Positions 44,389-53,042 of a DNA stretch of 64,000 nucleotides are shown in pieces. Made by a program: the position numbers and the translations under genes. Numbering within the stretch: position 1 is the stretch's first letter; each line of letters starts with the position of its first letter. The notes under the pieces are model-generated. The model made no database searches. It had not been told where the DNA came from and worked only from the letters and a program-made list of their open reading frames with translations. Source of the stretch: CAIYZT01 sp947461435 (GTDB lineage Bacteria; Pseudomonadota; Alphaproteobacteria; Rhodobacterales; Rhodobacteraceae); the NCBI GenBank assembly GCA_965284435.1, contig OZ260083.1, forward strand, positions 1,984,001 through 2,048,000, written 5' to 3'.

Positions 44389-44565
44389 GATGGCGCCAGA
44401 TTGGCAGTTCAGGCGGAAAGGAGCAAGGGCAGCTGTCAATTAAGCAGGGTCGTCGCAAAGCAAGACTTCTGCGCTTTTGTGCACAACAGGGGTTCTTTAT
44501 TCCGCAATATGCGCATCCAAGTTGATCGGGTAAGACGGTGTCATCAAATTCAAAAAGGTGTTTCC

Positions 44566-45150
44566 ATGTCCAAACCGAAAATCGCTCTTATCATTGGCTC
44601 CACCCGCGCCACGCGGTTTGCCGATATTCCGGCCCAGTGGATGCTGGCTCAGGCTCAGGCGCGCGACGACATGACGGTCGAATTGCTCGACCTTCGGGAG
44701 TACGATCTGCCAATGTTCAACGAAATGGCGTCCAACATGTGGATGCCCTCTTCCGATCCCAAAGCAGTGGCTTGGCAAAAGAAGTTGGCAGAGTTTGACG
44801 GCTATATCTTTGTCGTGGCGGAATATAACCGCTCGGTCACCGGTTCGCTCAAGAACGCGTTGGATCAGGCCTATGTTGAATGGGCCCACAAACCCTTTAC
44901 CGCCATCGCCTATGGGGCTGTGGGGGGAACGCGCGCCTTGGAACATCTGCGCCTGATCGGGGTTGAATTGCAAATGGTGCCAACGCGCAACGCCGTGCAT
45001 CTGGGGATGGGCGATTTCTTCAAGGTTCATCCCGGCATGGGCGGTTCGGGCAAGATGGCGGACGTCGAGGCAAATCTGTTGCCCGCCGCGAAGTCCTCGC
45101 TTGATGATCTGGTCTGGTGGGCAAAGGCAACCATGGCGGCCCGCGCCTGA
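44566..45150 (+). CDS. NADPH-dependent FMN reductase family protein
   Basis: A 194-residue flavodoxin-like protein. The phosphate loop for FMN is IALIIGSTRATR; the flavin-contacting FVVAEYNRSVTGSLKNALD and the AYGAVGGTRALEHLR segments are typical of NADPH-dependent FMN or azo/quinone reductases. The ATG at 44566 follows AAAGGTG; the in-frame upstream extension runs antisense to cobT and is not real. A strong intrinsic terminator follows. Placed between cobT and cobS, it might supply flavin for corrin work, but that is a guess. Confidence 0.88.
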   Translation: MSKPKIALIIGSTRATRFADIPAQWMLAQAQARDDMTVELLDLREYDLPMFNEMASNMWMPSSDPKAVAWQKKLAEFDGYIFVVAEYNRSVTGSLKNALDQAYVEWAHKPFTAIAYGAVGGTRALEHLRLIGVELQMVPTRNAVHLGMGDFFKVHPGMGGSGKMADVEANLLPAAKSSLDDLVWWAKATMAARA

Positions 45151-45172
45151 ACCCCAACGATACGCATACAAA

Positions 45173-45199
45173 AACGGCGGTCCCCTAGGGCCGCCGTTT
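45173..45199 (+). terminator. intrinsic terminator of the FMN reductase gene
   Basis: AACGGCGG at 45173-45180 pairs with CCGCCGTT at 45191-45198, extended inside by CCC/GGG around CTA. T-rich bases follow. It lies 22 bases after the stop. Confidence 0.85.
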
Positions 45200-45284
45200 C
45201 TTTATTCTTGACGGCGTAATGTTCAAATCACAGACGGCTCAGGACACAGTGCAGGTCAAAGACGCCGATCGCAGAGGTCGCGCG

Positions 45285-45578
45285 TTACGCAATCGCCACG
45301 GTGTCATGTTCCATGAACTCTGCCACTTCCGGGATCCAGCGACCTTCTACAAATGCCACATGGCCCGGATGGTTGTTGTACCCGTCATACGCCGCTTGAT
45401 CGGCAAAAACCATCGACACGGCAAACTCATAGGGATTCTTGGGGCTGGTTTCGCGCGAAATCAGAAAGTCTTGAACCCCCGGAAGGCCCCGCAGATCGCC
45501 AAGGGCGGCCAAAAAACTGGCCTCCTGCGGCGATCCGCCGGAATGTTTCAGCCGGAACAGCGCCGCATGACGGATCAT
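45285..45578 (-). CDS. Dabb (stress-responsive A/B barrel) domain protein
   Basis: A 97-residue protein that is one Dabb domain: MIRHAALFRLK, LPGVQDFLISRE, YEFAVSMVFADQAAYDGY and the C-terminal HPGHVAFVEGRWIPEV. Such ferredoxin-like dimers have varied roles, and none can be assigned here. Its start overlaps the cobS stop (ATGA), so it is translated as the second gene of a cobS unit. Confidence 0.88.
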   Translation of the reverse strand: MIRHAALFRLKHSGGSPQEASFLAALGDLRGLPGVQDFLISRETSPKNPYEFAVSMVFADQAAYDGYNNHPGHVAFVEGRWIPEVAEFMEHDTVAIA

Positions 45579-46537
45579 TTCATCGCCGTTGAGGCCGCGG
45601 ATTCTGGAAGTTCCTCACCAAAGCAGCGCTGATAGAATTCGGCCACCGTGGTCCGTTCCAACTCGTCGCATTTGTTCAGGAATGTCAGCCGGAAGGCATA
45701 GCCAAGATCCCGAAAAATCTCGGCATTTTGCGCCCAGTTCAGAACGGTGCGCGGGCTCATCAACGTGGACAGATCCCCATTCATGAAAGCAGTCCGCGTC
45801 AAGTCTGCGACGGTGACCATCTGGCTGATCTGCTTGCGGCCCTTTTCCGTGTTGTAATGCGCATTCTTGGCCAGAATGATCGCGGATTCCGCATCATGCG
45901 ACAGATAGTTAAGCGTGGCCACCAGGCTCCAACGGTCCATTTGGGCTTGGTTGATTTGCTGAGTGCCGTGATACAGGCCCGTGGTATCGCCAAGGCCCAC
46001 CGTATTCGCCGTCGCGAACAGGCGGAAAGACGGGTGCGGCGTGATGATTTCGTTCTGATCCAGCAAGGTCAGCTTGCCATCATGTTCCAGAACGCGCTGA
46101 ATAACGAACATCACGTCGGCCCGGCCAGCGTCGTATTCGTCAAACACGATGGCCACCGCGTTGCGCAGCGCCCAAGGCAGAATGCCTTCGTGGAATTCCG
46201 TTACCTGCTTGCCGTCCCGCAGCTTGATCGCATCTTTGCCGATCAGGTCGATCCGGCTGATGTGGCTGTCAAGGTTCACCCGCACACAGGGCCAGTTCAG
46301 CCGGGCGGCGACCTGTTCGATATGCGTTGATTTCCCCGTGCCGTGATACCCTTGGATCATCACGCGGCGATTATAGGCAAAGCCGGCCAGAATCGCCAAA
46401 GTCGTATCGGGGTCGAATTTATACGTGCTGTCAATTTCGGGCACGCGGTCGGTTTTTTCCGCAAAACCCTTAACGCGCATCTCTGTATCAATCCCAAAGA
46501 CCTCACGGACCGAGATTTCTTCTGTTGGTTTCATCAT
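45575..46537 (-). CDS. cobS: cobaltochelatase subunit CobS
   Basis: A 320-residue AAA+ ATPase, the motor subunit of the aerobic cobalt chelatase. The Walker A motif is GYHGTGKST, Walker B is AIVFDEYD, and sensor-1 lies in LFATANTVGLGD. It works with CobT and CobN. ATG at 46537 or the next codon is most likely; an ATG at 46549 would add four residues; the long upstream frame antisense to msrB is spurious. The Dabb gene is coupled downstream. NrdJ, encoded 11 kb away, needs the product of this pathway. Confidence 0.94.
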   Translation of the reverse strand: MMKPTEEISVREVFGIDTEMRVKGFAEKTDRVPEIDSTYKFDPDTTLAILAGFAYNRRVMIQGYHGTGKSTHIEQVAARLNWPCVRVNLDSHISRIDLIGKDAIKLRDGKQVTEFHEGILPWALRNAVAIVFDEYDAGRADVMFVIQRVLEHDGKLTLLDQNEIITPHPSFRLFATANTVGLGDTTGLYHGTQQINQAQMDRWSLVATLNYLSHDAESAIILAKNAHYNTEKGRKQISQMVTVADLTRTAFMNGDLSTLMSPRTVLNWAQNAEIFRDLGYAFRLTFLNKCDELERTTVAEFYQRCFGEELPESAASTAMK

Positions 46538-46736
46538 CGTCTCTGGCATCCCGTGCAGTCCATGTCCCACTCGCACGGCCGAAGGGCCGGCGCAATTTCG
46601 AAGAAGTAGTGAAGCAATTTCTGGCAGGCTGCAAGGGCAGGGCCGGTGTTGATGTCGCAACTTGAAGAGATGTTGAAACTTCTGGGCACAATGACGCGTA
46701 TCAGCAGTATCGTCACCCAAGATAAAGGAGACCGCC

Positions 46737-47192
46737 ATGAAACGCCGCTTCGTCCTGACTTCGTTTGCAGCCCTTGTTCTTGCCCCGCCTTTGCGGGCCG
46801 AATCTTTCGAAGTCACCCTGTCAGAGCAAGAATGGCGGGCCCGCCTGACCCCGGAACAATTTGCCGTCCAGCGCGAAGAGGCAACCGAGGTGGCCGGTTC
46901 AAGCCCCCTGAACGCTGAACACCGCGAAGGCACCTTTGCCTGTGCAGGATGCGCCTTGCCGTTGTTCTCATCTTTGGCAAAATATGACTCCGGAACCGGC
47001 TGGCCATCGTTTTTCCAGCCGCTCGACAACGCCGTGGCCACAAAGAATGATCCGGGCCTCTTTGGCAGCCGCACCGAAGTGCACTGCCGGCGCTGCGGCG
47101 GACATTTGGGCCATGTCTTCGAGGATGGCCCAAACCCCACGGGACTGCGGTATTGCATGAATGGGGCCGCGATGATTTTCCTTCCGGTTTAA
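46737..47192 (+). CDS. msrB: exported methionine-R-sulphoxide reductase (MsrB)
   Basis: A 151-residue MsrB with a signal peptide (RRFVLTSFAALVLAPPLRA), so it repairs oxidised methionine in the periplasm. Two zinc CxxC pairs (CAGC, CRRC), the substrate motif GTGWPSFF and the catalytic cysteine in LRYCMNGAAM are present. The usual serine after RYCxN is replaced by glycine. AAAGGAG precedes the ATG. It is divergent from cobS. Confidence 0.92.
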   Translation: MKRRFVLTSFAALVLAPPLRAESFEVTLSEQEWRARLTPEQFAVQREEATEVAGSSPLNAEHREGTFACAGCALPLFSSLAKYDSGTGWPSFFQPLDNAVATKNDPGLFGSRTEVHCRRCGGHLGHVFEDGPNPTGLRYCMNGAAMIFLPV

Positions 47193-47286
47193 GGGTTTGT
47201 TTTCATAGACAGCGTACTTGGGCACCACTATTCCTTTGATCGGGCGTATTATCGCCGCGTCTTAAAAAATTTTGCGGTGCTTTTTG

Positions 47287-48120
47287 ATGTCAGCTTTACC
47301 AAAGACAAAAGACCAGTCTGCACAGGGTCAATCTTCCTTGACACTGGCCGCTCATGCCGAACTGAAACGGTTCGCAAATTTACCTGCGGATCCCAAGTCG
47401 CTTGAAATGGCCCTGCGCACTTTGGCCAAATGGCGTTCGACATTGATGGTCAACACCTTGGTTGCACGGTCAGGCAACACGGTCCTGAACGGCCCCTTTG
47501 CTGGCATGGACTATTCTGTGCCCGCGTCAGAAGGGGCCAAGGCCGCGCGCTTGATGGGATGTTACGAAGCGTCTTTGACGCCGGTATTTGAACAGGTCAT
47601 CGCCCGGCGGTATCGCCAAATCATCGATATAGGCAGCGCCGAGGGGTATTACGCCGTGGGATTGGCCCGGCGTCTGCCAAAAGCGCGAATCCTTGCCCGC
47701 GATTCGAATCCGGCGGCACAGGCCTTGTGCCGCGATCACGCCCTGCGCAACGGGGTGGACGGCAGGGTAGATGTGGGCGGTATGATCAGCGCCGATGATT
47801 TCAATTGGTGCTTTCGAAAGCGCACCTTTGTGCTGTGCGATATCGAAGGGGCCGAAGAGGAACTGCTGGATCCGCAAACAGCGCCCGGTCTGGCCGTGGC
47901 CGACATCTTGGTCGAATGTCATGATGTCATGCGCCCCGGTCTGACGGACCGGATCGCAGCGCGGTTTCAGGCAACCCATACGATCACAAGAATTGACCGC
48001 ACGCTCGCACCGCAGCTTTTGCCCGAATGGATGAACGATTTGTCCGATCTGGACAGGTTGATTGCATTGTGGGAATGGCGAAGTGGCCCGACTCCGTGGC
48101 TGTGGATGGAAGTGAAATGA
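47287..48120 (+). CDS. SAM-dependent methyltransferase-like protein
   Basis: A 277-residue protein with a class I methyltransferase core: the SAM loop IIDIGSAEGYYAVGLA, the acidic end of strand 2 ILARDSNPAAQALC, and the strand-4 region FVLCDIEGAEEELL. The last is reminiscent of FkbM-type enzymes. It starts at ATG 47287 after an in-frame TTG that is less likely. The stop overlaps the following glycosyltransferase start by four bases, so both probably act on one saccharide or glycolipid. Confidence 0.75.
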   Translation: MSALPKTKDQSAQGQSSLTLAAHAELKRFANLPADPKSLEMALRTLAKWRSTLMVNTLVARSGNTVLNGPFAGMDYSVPASEGAKAARLMGCYEASLTPVFEQVIARRYRQIIDIGSAEGYYAVGLARRLPKARILARDSNPAAQALCRDHALRNGVDGRVDVGGMISADDFNWCFRKRTFVLCDIEGAEEELLDPQTAPGLAVADILVECHDVMRPGLTDRIAARFQATHTITRIDRTLAPQLLPEWMNDLSDLDRLIALWEWRSGPTPWLWMEVK

Positions 48121-49787
48121 CGGCACCGAACCGAAACGCGGCGATTTTTTATGCTCAAGATGGCTTTGATCCCAAAGCAAAGGGTATCAATGGTCGGCGC
48201 GTGGCGGGGGATAGTTTCTTGCGCGGGTTCCTGCGCCACGCCGATGTGGACGAAGTTGTGCTCATGTCCAAAGAAGTGGCCGAAATTGAACCGGTGAAGG
48301 TGTTGGCACAGGAACTGCGCCCCGGGCTTGCAACGCGCCATGTCCCGATGCGCGCGCCCAATGCCTTGGCCCCCGTGGGCACCTTCTTTTATCCCAGCCC
48401 CAACTACACCACAGATGCGTGGCGCCGGGCGCCCTACGGCACCGGGTCCTGGTCAATCTGCGGCATTACCCATACCACCTCAACGACCGCCGTCATGCGC
48501 GGTTTTTTCGATCTGCGCTTTGCCCCGGTGATGGACTGGGACGCGGTGATCTGCACATCGCGGGCGGTACAATCGGCCGTTCAAGTGCAATTTGATCTGA
48601 CAGATCAACATGTTCGTGCCCATTTTGGGGCCAATCCGCCCCCACGGCCCATGTTGCCCGTCATCCCCCTTGGCGTGCATTGCGAGGATTTCCGCCCCGA
48701 GGCCGCAGCCGGCATTTCTCTGCGCGAACGGTTAGGTGCCACCCCTCAGGATGTCGTCTTCACCACCATCGCCCGTCTGACCCCGCATGAAAAATTCGAT
48801 CCCTTTCCCATCTACACCGCCTTGCAGCGCGTGCAGCGCCAACTGACCGGCGGACAACGCTTGCACCTGGTTTTTTGCGGGGTCTTCTCTGATGCCTACG
48901 GTCGCCGCGTCTTTGAAACCGGCGCTGCCAAACTGATGCCGGATGTGAATTTCATGATTCTCGACGGCTCCAAGGCCGAAGAACGAAAAGCGGCGCTATC
49001 GGGTGCTGACGTGTTCCTGTTTCTGATCGACAATATACAGGAAACCTTTGGCCTTGCCCCGATCGAGGCGATGGCCGCCGGTTTGCCATTGCTTGTCAGT
49101 GATTGGGACGGGATGAAAGATACCGTTTCCCCCGATGTCGGATTGCGGGTGACCACCCGCACCTTGACCCCGCGCCATACCTCCGAAGAGGCGCTGCGTC
49201 ATCACGGGGGCGTGGATAATTATACCCAATACTGTGCCTCGGTGTCGGCAGTCACGGAAATCGATATGGAGGAGTTGCAGGCCAAGATCATGACCTTGGT
49301 GCAAAACCCGGAACTGCGCCGCAGTTTGGGTGCCGCCGGGAAAAAGCGGGCTGACGCATTGTACGATTGGTCGCGGATCATTCCCCAGATGCAGGATCTT
49401 TGGGCCGAGCAGGATCTGCGCCGCCGTGTCAACGCTGCGCGGTTTCGCCGCTATGCGGCGGAAAGTCTGCCCTTGGCGCCAGCACCGACCAAACTTTTTG
49501 CCAGCTATCCCACCGAACAGACAGCCCATGACGGCAAGCGTTTTGTGGCCGTGGCCCGCGATGGTTTGCCAAACCTGAATGACACATTGGTCGCACGGGA
49601 TTATTTGGGAACGAAAAGGATCTTCGCCGCGCCTCGCGATATTGGCGCGGTCTATCAGGCCGTGCAATCGGCTGAAGGGGCCGGACTTGACGTGCCTGCC
49701 TTACTCGCGCTGACGGGCCTGCAGCGCAACAACGTTGACCGGATCGTCATGTGGCTTTTGAAATATGGCTTTTTGCGCCGGGTCTGA
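48117..49787 (+). CDS. GT-B glycosyltransferase (family 4-like)
   Basis: A 556-residue protein. The C-terminal Rossmann domain carries the retaining GT4 EX7E pattern in QETFGLAPIEAMAAGLPLLVSDWDG, preceded by FTTIARLTPHEKFD, the usual beginning of the donor-binding domain. The start ATG at 48117 overlaps the methyltransferase stop (ATGA). The extra C-terminal 130 residues are unusual for a small GT4. Acceptor and sugar are unknown; capsule, lipopolysaccharide or exopolysaccharide work is likely. Confidence 0.82.
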   Translation: MTAPNRNAAIFYAQDGFDPKAKGINGRRVAGDSFLRGFLRHADVDEVVLMSKEVAEIEPVKVLAQELRPGLATRHVPMRAPNALAPVGTFFYPSPNYTTDAWRRAPYGTGSWSICGITHTTSTTAVMRGFFDLRFAPVMDWDAVICTSRAVQSAVQVQFDLTDQHVRAHFGANPPPRPMLPVIPLGVHCEDFRPEAAAGISLRERLGATPQDVVFTTIARLTPHEKFDPFPIYTALQRVQRQLTGGQRLHLVFCGVFSDAYGRRVFETGAAKLMPDVNFMILDGSKAEERKAALSGADVFLFLIDNIQETFGLAPIEAMAAGLPLLVSDWDGMKDTVSPDVGLRVTTRTLTPRHTSEEALRHHGGVDNYTQYCASVSAVTEIDMEELQAKIMTLVQNPELRRSLGAAGKKRADALYDWSRIIPQMQDLWAEQDLRRRVNAARFRRYAAESLPLAPAPTKLFASYPTEQTAHDGKRFVAVARDGLPNLNDTLVARDYLGTKRIFAAPRDIGAVYQAVQSAEGAGLDVPALLALTGLQRNNVDRIVMWLLKYGFLRRV

Positions 49788-49793
49788 CGCTGC

Positions 49794-50699
49794 CTATGCC
49801 TTTGCGCGTGCTTGGCGAACAAGACTTGTGGTATACAGCACCAAGGCCGCCCAGATCATCGGAAAGGCGATCATGCGCGCTTGCCCGAAGGGTTCGCCGA
49901 ACCAAAAGACAGCCGTCAGAAAAATCATGGTCGGGGCAATGTATTGCAAGATCCCGATCGTCGACAGACGCAGCAGTTTCGCGGCATTGGCGTAAATCAT
50001 CAACGGCCCGGCAGTGACAAGCCCAAGGCCGACAAGCAGCAGATCCTTGGACAGATCACCGTGCAAGAATGACGCTGTTCCTTGCTGTTGTTGCCAGACC
50101 GCATAGCCCAGCGCGAAAGGCAACAAGATCAGCACTTCCAACGCAAAACCTTGGTTGGGTCCAAGGGGAAGCTGCTTTTTCAGATAGGCATAAAGGCCCC
50201 AGGTCACGGTCAAAGACAGCGCCACAACCGGCACACGCCCGGCCTCATATGTCAAAATAACGACGGCAAGTGCCGCAAGACCAATGGCCAGTTTTTGCCA
50301 CAAGGACAGCTTTTCCCCCAAAAGGACGGCCCCCAGAAAGATGCTGAACAAGGGATTTATGTAATAGCCCAAGGCGGCATCCAAGGCGTGCCCCGTCTGG
50401 ATCGACCAGACGTAGATGCCCCAATTGACCGAAATCAACGCGGCCGTCATCATGGCCATCCCCAGCATCCGCAGCGATGTGATCGCTGCCCACAGATCCC
50501 CCGTGCTGCGCAGAATGACCAACACCAAAACGGAAATCGGCACCGACCAGATCACGCGGTGCGCCAAGACTTCAATCGTCGGGACGTCGGAAAGGGCCTT
50601 CATGTAGATGGGCAAAAAGCCCCATAAACAATACGCCGTCAGCGCAAAGGCGAACCCGGCGGCCGTGTCTTCGTTCTTGCGGTTCGGTTCAGGTGACAT
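49794..50699 (-). CDS. rarD: RarD-type EamA transporter
   Basis: A 301-residue transporter with ten helices. The RarD subgroup is marked by AYCLWGFLPIYMKAL at the start and the HRVIWSVP motif at the second helix. Substrate unknown (chloramphenicol resistance was the original phenotype). It is convergent with the glycosyltransferase gene, seven bases apart. Confidence 0.88.
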   Translation of the reverse strand: MSPEPNRKNEDTAAGFAFALTAYCLWGFLPIYMKALSDVPTIEVLAHRVIWSVPISVLVLVILRSTGDLWAAITSLRMLGMAMMTAALISVNWGIYVWSIQTGHALDAALGYYINPLFSIFLGAVLLGEKLSLWQKLAIGLAALAVVILTYEAGRVPVVALSLTVTWGLYAYLKKQLPLGPNQGFALEVLILLPFALGYAVWQQQQGTASFLHGDLSKDLLLVGLGLVTAGPLMIYANAAKLLRLSTIGILQYIAPTMIFLTAVFWFGEPFGQARMIAFPMIWAALVLYTTSLVRQARAKA

Positions 50700-50791
50700 G
50701 CTGGCCCAGTTACCGAAGGACGCGGCAAAGCGCCATGTCTAACTTGCGCGGTCTGCCCTGCGCCGCGCAAAACAATGTTTCTGTCCGCGCC

Positions 50792-51679
50792 TTACGGCCG
50801 CCGCGCCAAATAGGCCTTTGTGAAGGCGGCATATCCCGTCGCGGTCGTGCGCAAGTCCTGGCGCAGAACGTCATGCAAAGCGGGCAGCTTATGGAACGGG
50901 ACAGCAGGATAGCTGTGGTGTTCGGCGTGATAGGGCATGTTCCAAGCAAAAAAGCGGATGATTTGGTTGGTGAACGTGGTTCGAGAGTTTTCCAGCATAT
51001 TGGACACTGTCGGGCAATCCCCATGTTCGGCCAGAAGATACAGACGCAAAAAGGGCTGCCCCAGAATCATCGGCAAGATCCAAAGCCACAAGACTAGGGG
51101 CGACCAAAACAGGCTCATCCCGGCGGCCGCGTACAGGGCCAGCATCGCCTGCGCCTCGCGCCGTATCCGGGGCAAGGCCGACGGCGGAATGTATCTGGCG
51201 TCTATCGGCCGCCGCAAGGCCAAGGCCAGAACCAGACGACTTTGCGATCCCCAATAGGGCAGGCCCGACACATGAAAGGCCCATTGCTGGCGGGTCATCG
51301 GCTTTGCCCCGTCAAGTTCGGGATCCTGACCGGGCAAATTGGTGTATTTGTGATGCGCCAGATGAAAGTAGCGGAACCATTCAAAAGGCAAGATCAACAC
51401 AAGCCCGGCCAAACGCCCGACCGTTTCGTTCAACACCGGGCTTTCGAACGGGGTCTTGTGGGTTGCCTCGTGTTCCAGCGTAAAAAGGAACGTCAAGGCA
51501 ATCCCTTGAACCGGAAGGGCAATCCACCACAGCGCGGGGCCATAAAGCAGAATCGCCGTGCAGGCCCCGATCACCCCCAGATGCCCGCACAAATGTACAA
51601 GTCCGGCGCGGTTCGACCGTTCCGTCAAATCCGCGCGAAGGTCGGGCGACAAAGACTGTATAAGCGCTTTATGGTCCAT
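50792..51679 (-). CDS. membrane fatty acid desaturase family protein
   Basis: A 295-residue membrane di-iron enzyme. The three histidine boxes are HEATH, HLAHH and HAEHH, in the order and spacing of desaturases and related hydroxylases. Hydrophobic helices lie between them. It could act on acyl chains or carotenoid-like lipids. ATG at 51679 has AAAGGA upstream. The DUF985 cupin gene stands 44 bases upstream on the same strand. Confidence 0.85.
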   Translation of the reverse strand: MDHKALIQSLSPDLRADLTERSNRAGLVHLCGHLGVIGACTAILLYGPALWWIALPVQGIALTFLFTLEHEATHKTPFESPVLNETVGRLAGLVLILPFEWFRYFHLAHHKYTNLPGQDPELDGAKPMTRQQWAFHVSGLPYWGSQSRLVLALALRRPIDARYIPPSALPRIRREAQAMLALYAAAGMSLFWSPLVLWLWILPMILGQPFLRLYLLAEHGDCPTVSNMLENSRTTFTNQIIRFFAWNMPYHAEHHSYPAVPFHKLPALHDVLRQDLRTTATGYAAFTKAYLARRP

Positions 51680-51723
51680 GCTCGTCCTTTGCGGGCCTTG
51701 CCGACCGCCGCCCTTCGCGCCCA

Positions 51724-52146
51724 TCATCCTGCAATGTCAAACCCCGGCGCAGCCAATTCAAAGCCGCCAAATTCAAACCCCGGCGAGACCGTGCAGGACA
51801 CCAAGGTATAGGCGCCCATGCTTTCAGCTGCCTGCCAGAACCCTTTGGGCACAATCGCCTGCGGATGCTGATTGTCCAAGATATCGGGGCCCAGTGTTAT
51901 CTGCTGCGCGGGGCCAAGATTGGTTTGCGCCACTGACAGGCGCAGCGGTGATCCTGCGTGAAACAACCAGATCTCATCGGCATCAACCCGGTGCCAATGG
52001 CTGCGCTCTGCCGCCTTCAATAGAAAATAGATGGCCGTCCCGCTGGCCCGGCCGTCCACAATCGGGCCCAGCCATGTTTGCCGGTACCATCCACCTTCGG
52101 GATGGGGCTGCAGGCCCAGAAGGGCGATGATCTTGTCGGCGCTCAT
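51724..52146 (-). CDS. DUF985-type cupin protein
   Basis: A 140-residue cupin: LLGLQPHPEGGWYRQTW, the metal-site region HWHRVDADEIWLFHAGSPL and QAIVPKGFWQAAE. Cupins of this group are of unknown function, possibly sugar or small-acid binding. ATG at 52146 follows AAGGGGC. It lies upstream of the desaturase gene and divergent from an SDR gene. Confidence 0.88.
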   Translation of the reverse strand: MSADKIIALLGLQPHPEGGWYRQTWLGPIVDGRASGTAIYFLLKAAERSHWHRVDADEIWLFHAGSPLRLSVAQTNLGPAQQITLGPDILDNQHPQAIVPKGFWQAAESMGAYTLVSCTVSPGFEFGGFELAAPGFDIAG

Positions 52147-52221
52147 GGTTTGCCCCTTGCTGTGCGGATGCCACAATGCCAGCATCCTTGGCCAAGGCAA
52201 GAGTGTGCGAAGGGATCAGGC

Positions 52222-52995
52222 ATGACAGGGGTTCAAGGGCGCGTCGCGCTGGTGACCGGGGCAGGGGCTGCCGATGGGATTGGCTTTGCGACCGCGCAGC
52301 TGTTGCGAGCAGCGGGCGCCAAGGTGGCCATCACCGCCACGACGGACCGGATTTTTGACAGATTGGCAGATCTGGGCACGGCCGATTGTTTCGCCGCAAC
52401 CGCCGATCTGACCGATCCCGCACAGGTGCAATCTCTGGTGGCCGCCGCCAGTGCTGCCTTGGGCCCAATTGATATTCTGATCAACAATGCCGGGATGTCG
52501 CAGACTGGAAAATCGCCAAAACGGGCGACCATGGATCAGGTCAGCGATGAGGATTTTGATTTTCAGATCGCCATCAGTCTGAAATCGGCCTTCATGGTCA
52601 GCCGGGCCGTTTTGCCCGGCATGATTGCGCGCCATTACGGCCGCATCGTTCATATGTCGTCGGTCACCGGGCCGCTGGTGGGCATTGCAGGGTCCGGGCC
52701 CTATGCCGCGGCCAAGGCGGGCATGCTTGGAATGGCCCGCGTTCAGGCCATTGAAAACGGCCCGCACGGCATCACGGTCAACTGCATCGGTCCGGGATGG
52801 ATCCATACCGGCTCCTCCTCCGAAGGCGAAGTGGTGGCCGGGCGCTTCACCCCGATCGGCCGCGCCGGAACCCCGCAGGAAATTGGCCACGTGGCGGTGT
52901 TCTTGGCCTCACGCGAAGCAAGCTATCTGACGGGGCAACTGATCACCGTGGACGGCGGCAACACCTTGCAAGAGTTCAAGGTGGCGCTGAACTGA
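52222..52995 (+). CDS. short-chain dehydrogenase/reductase
   Basis: A 257-residue SDR of the classical type. The cofactor loop TGAGAADGIGFA is slightly longer than TGxxxGIG; ILINNAGMS, the catalytic serine (MSSVTG) and the YAAAKAG motif are present. The C-terminus SYLTGQLITVDGGNTLQEF is that of FabG-like members. Substrate unknown. It is convergent with eno. Confidence 0.87.
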   Translation: MTGVQGRVALVTGAGAADGIGFATAQLLRAAGAKVAITATTDRIFDRLADLGTADCFAATADLTDPAQVQSLVAAASAALGPIDILINNAGMSQTGKSPKRATMDQVSDEDFDFQIAISLKSAFMVSRAVLPGMIARHYGRIVHMSSVTGPLVGIAGSGPYAAAKAGMLGMARVQAIENGPHGITVNCIGPGWIHTGSSSEGEVVAGRFTPIGRAGTPQEIGHVAVFLASREASYLTGQLITVDGGNTLQEFKVALN

Positions 52996-52998
52996 AAA

Positions 52999-53020
52999 GG
53001 GGCATCCTGAAGGATGCCCC
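52999..53020 (-). terminator. intrinsic terminator of eno
   Basis: GGGGCATCC at 52999-53007 pairs with GGATGCCCC at 53012-53020 around a four-base loop. Read on the minus strand it ends in a TTTT run, so it terminates eno; it may also block read-through from the SDR gene. Confidence 0.85.
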
Positions 53021-53042
53021 AAAGTCTCAACGCGACGATCCT

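Noticed and set aside
43828..45150. 440-codon frame including the FMN reductase
   Set aside because: The first 246 codons are antisense to cobT; the true start at 44566 has a ribosome binding site.
45575..47158. Long N-terminal extension of CobS
   Set aside because: The extension runs antisense through msrB and has no family resemblance; the normal CobS start is near 46537.
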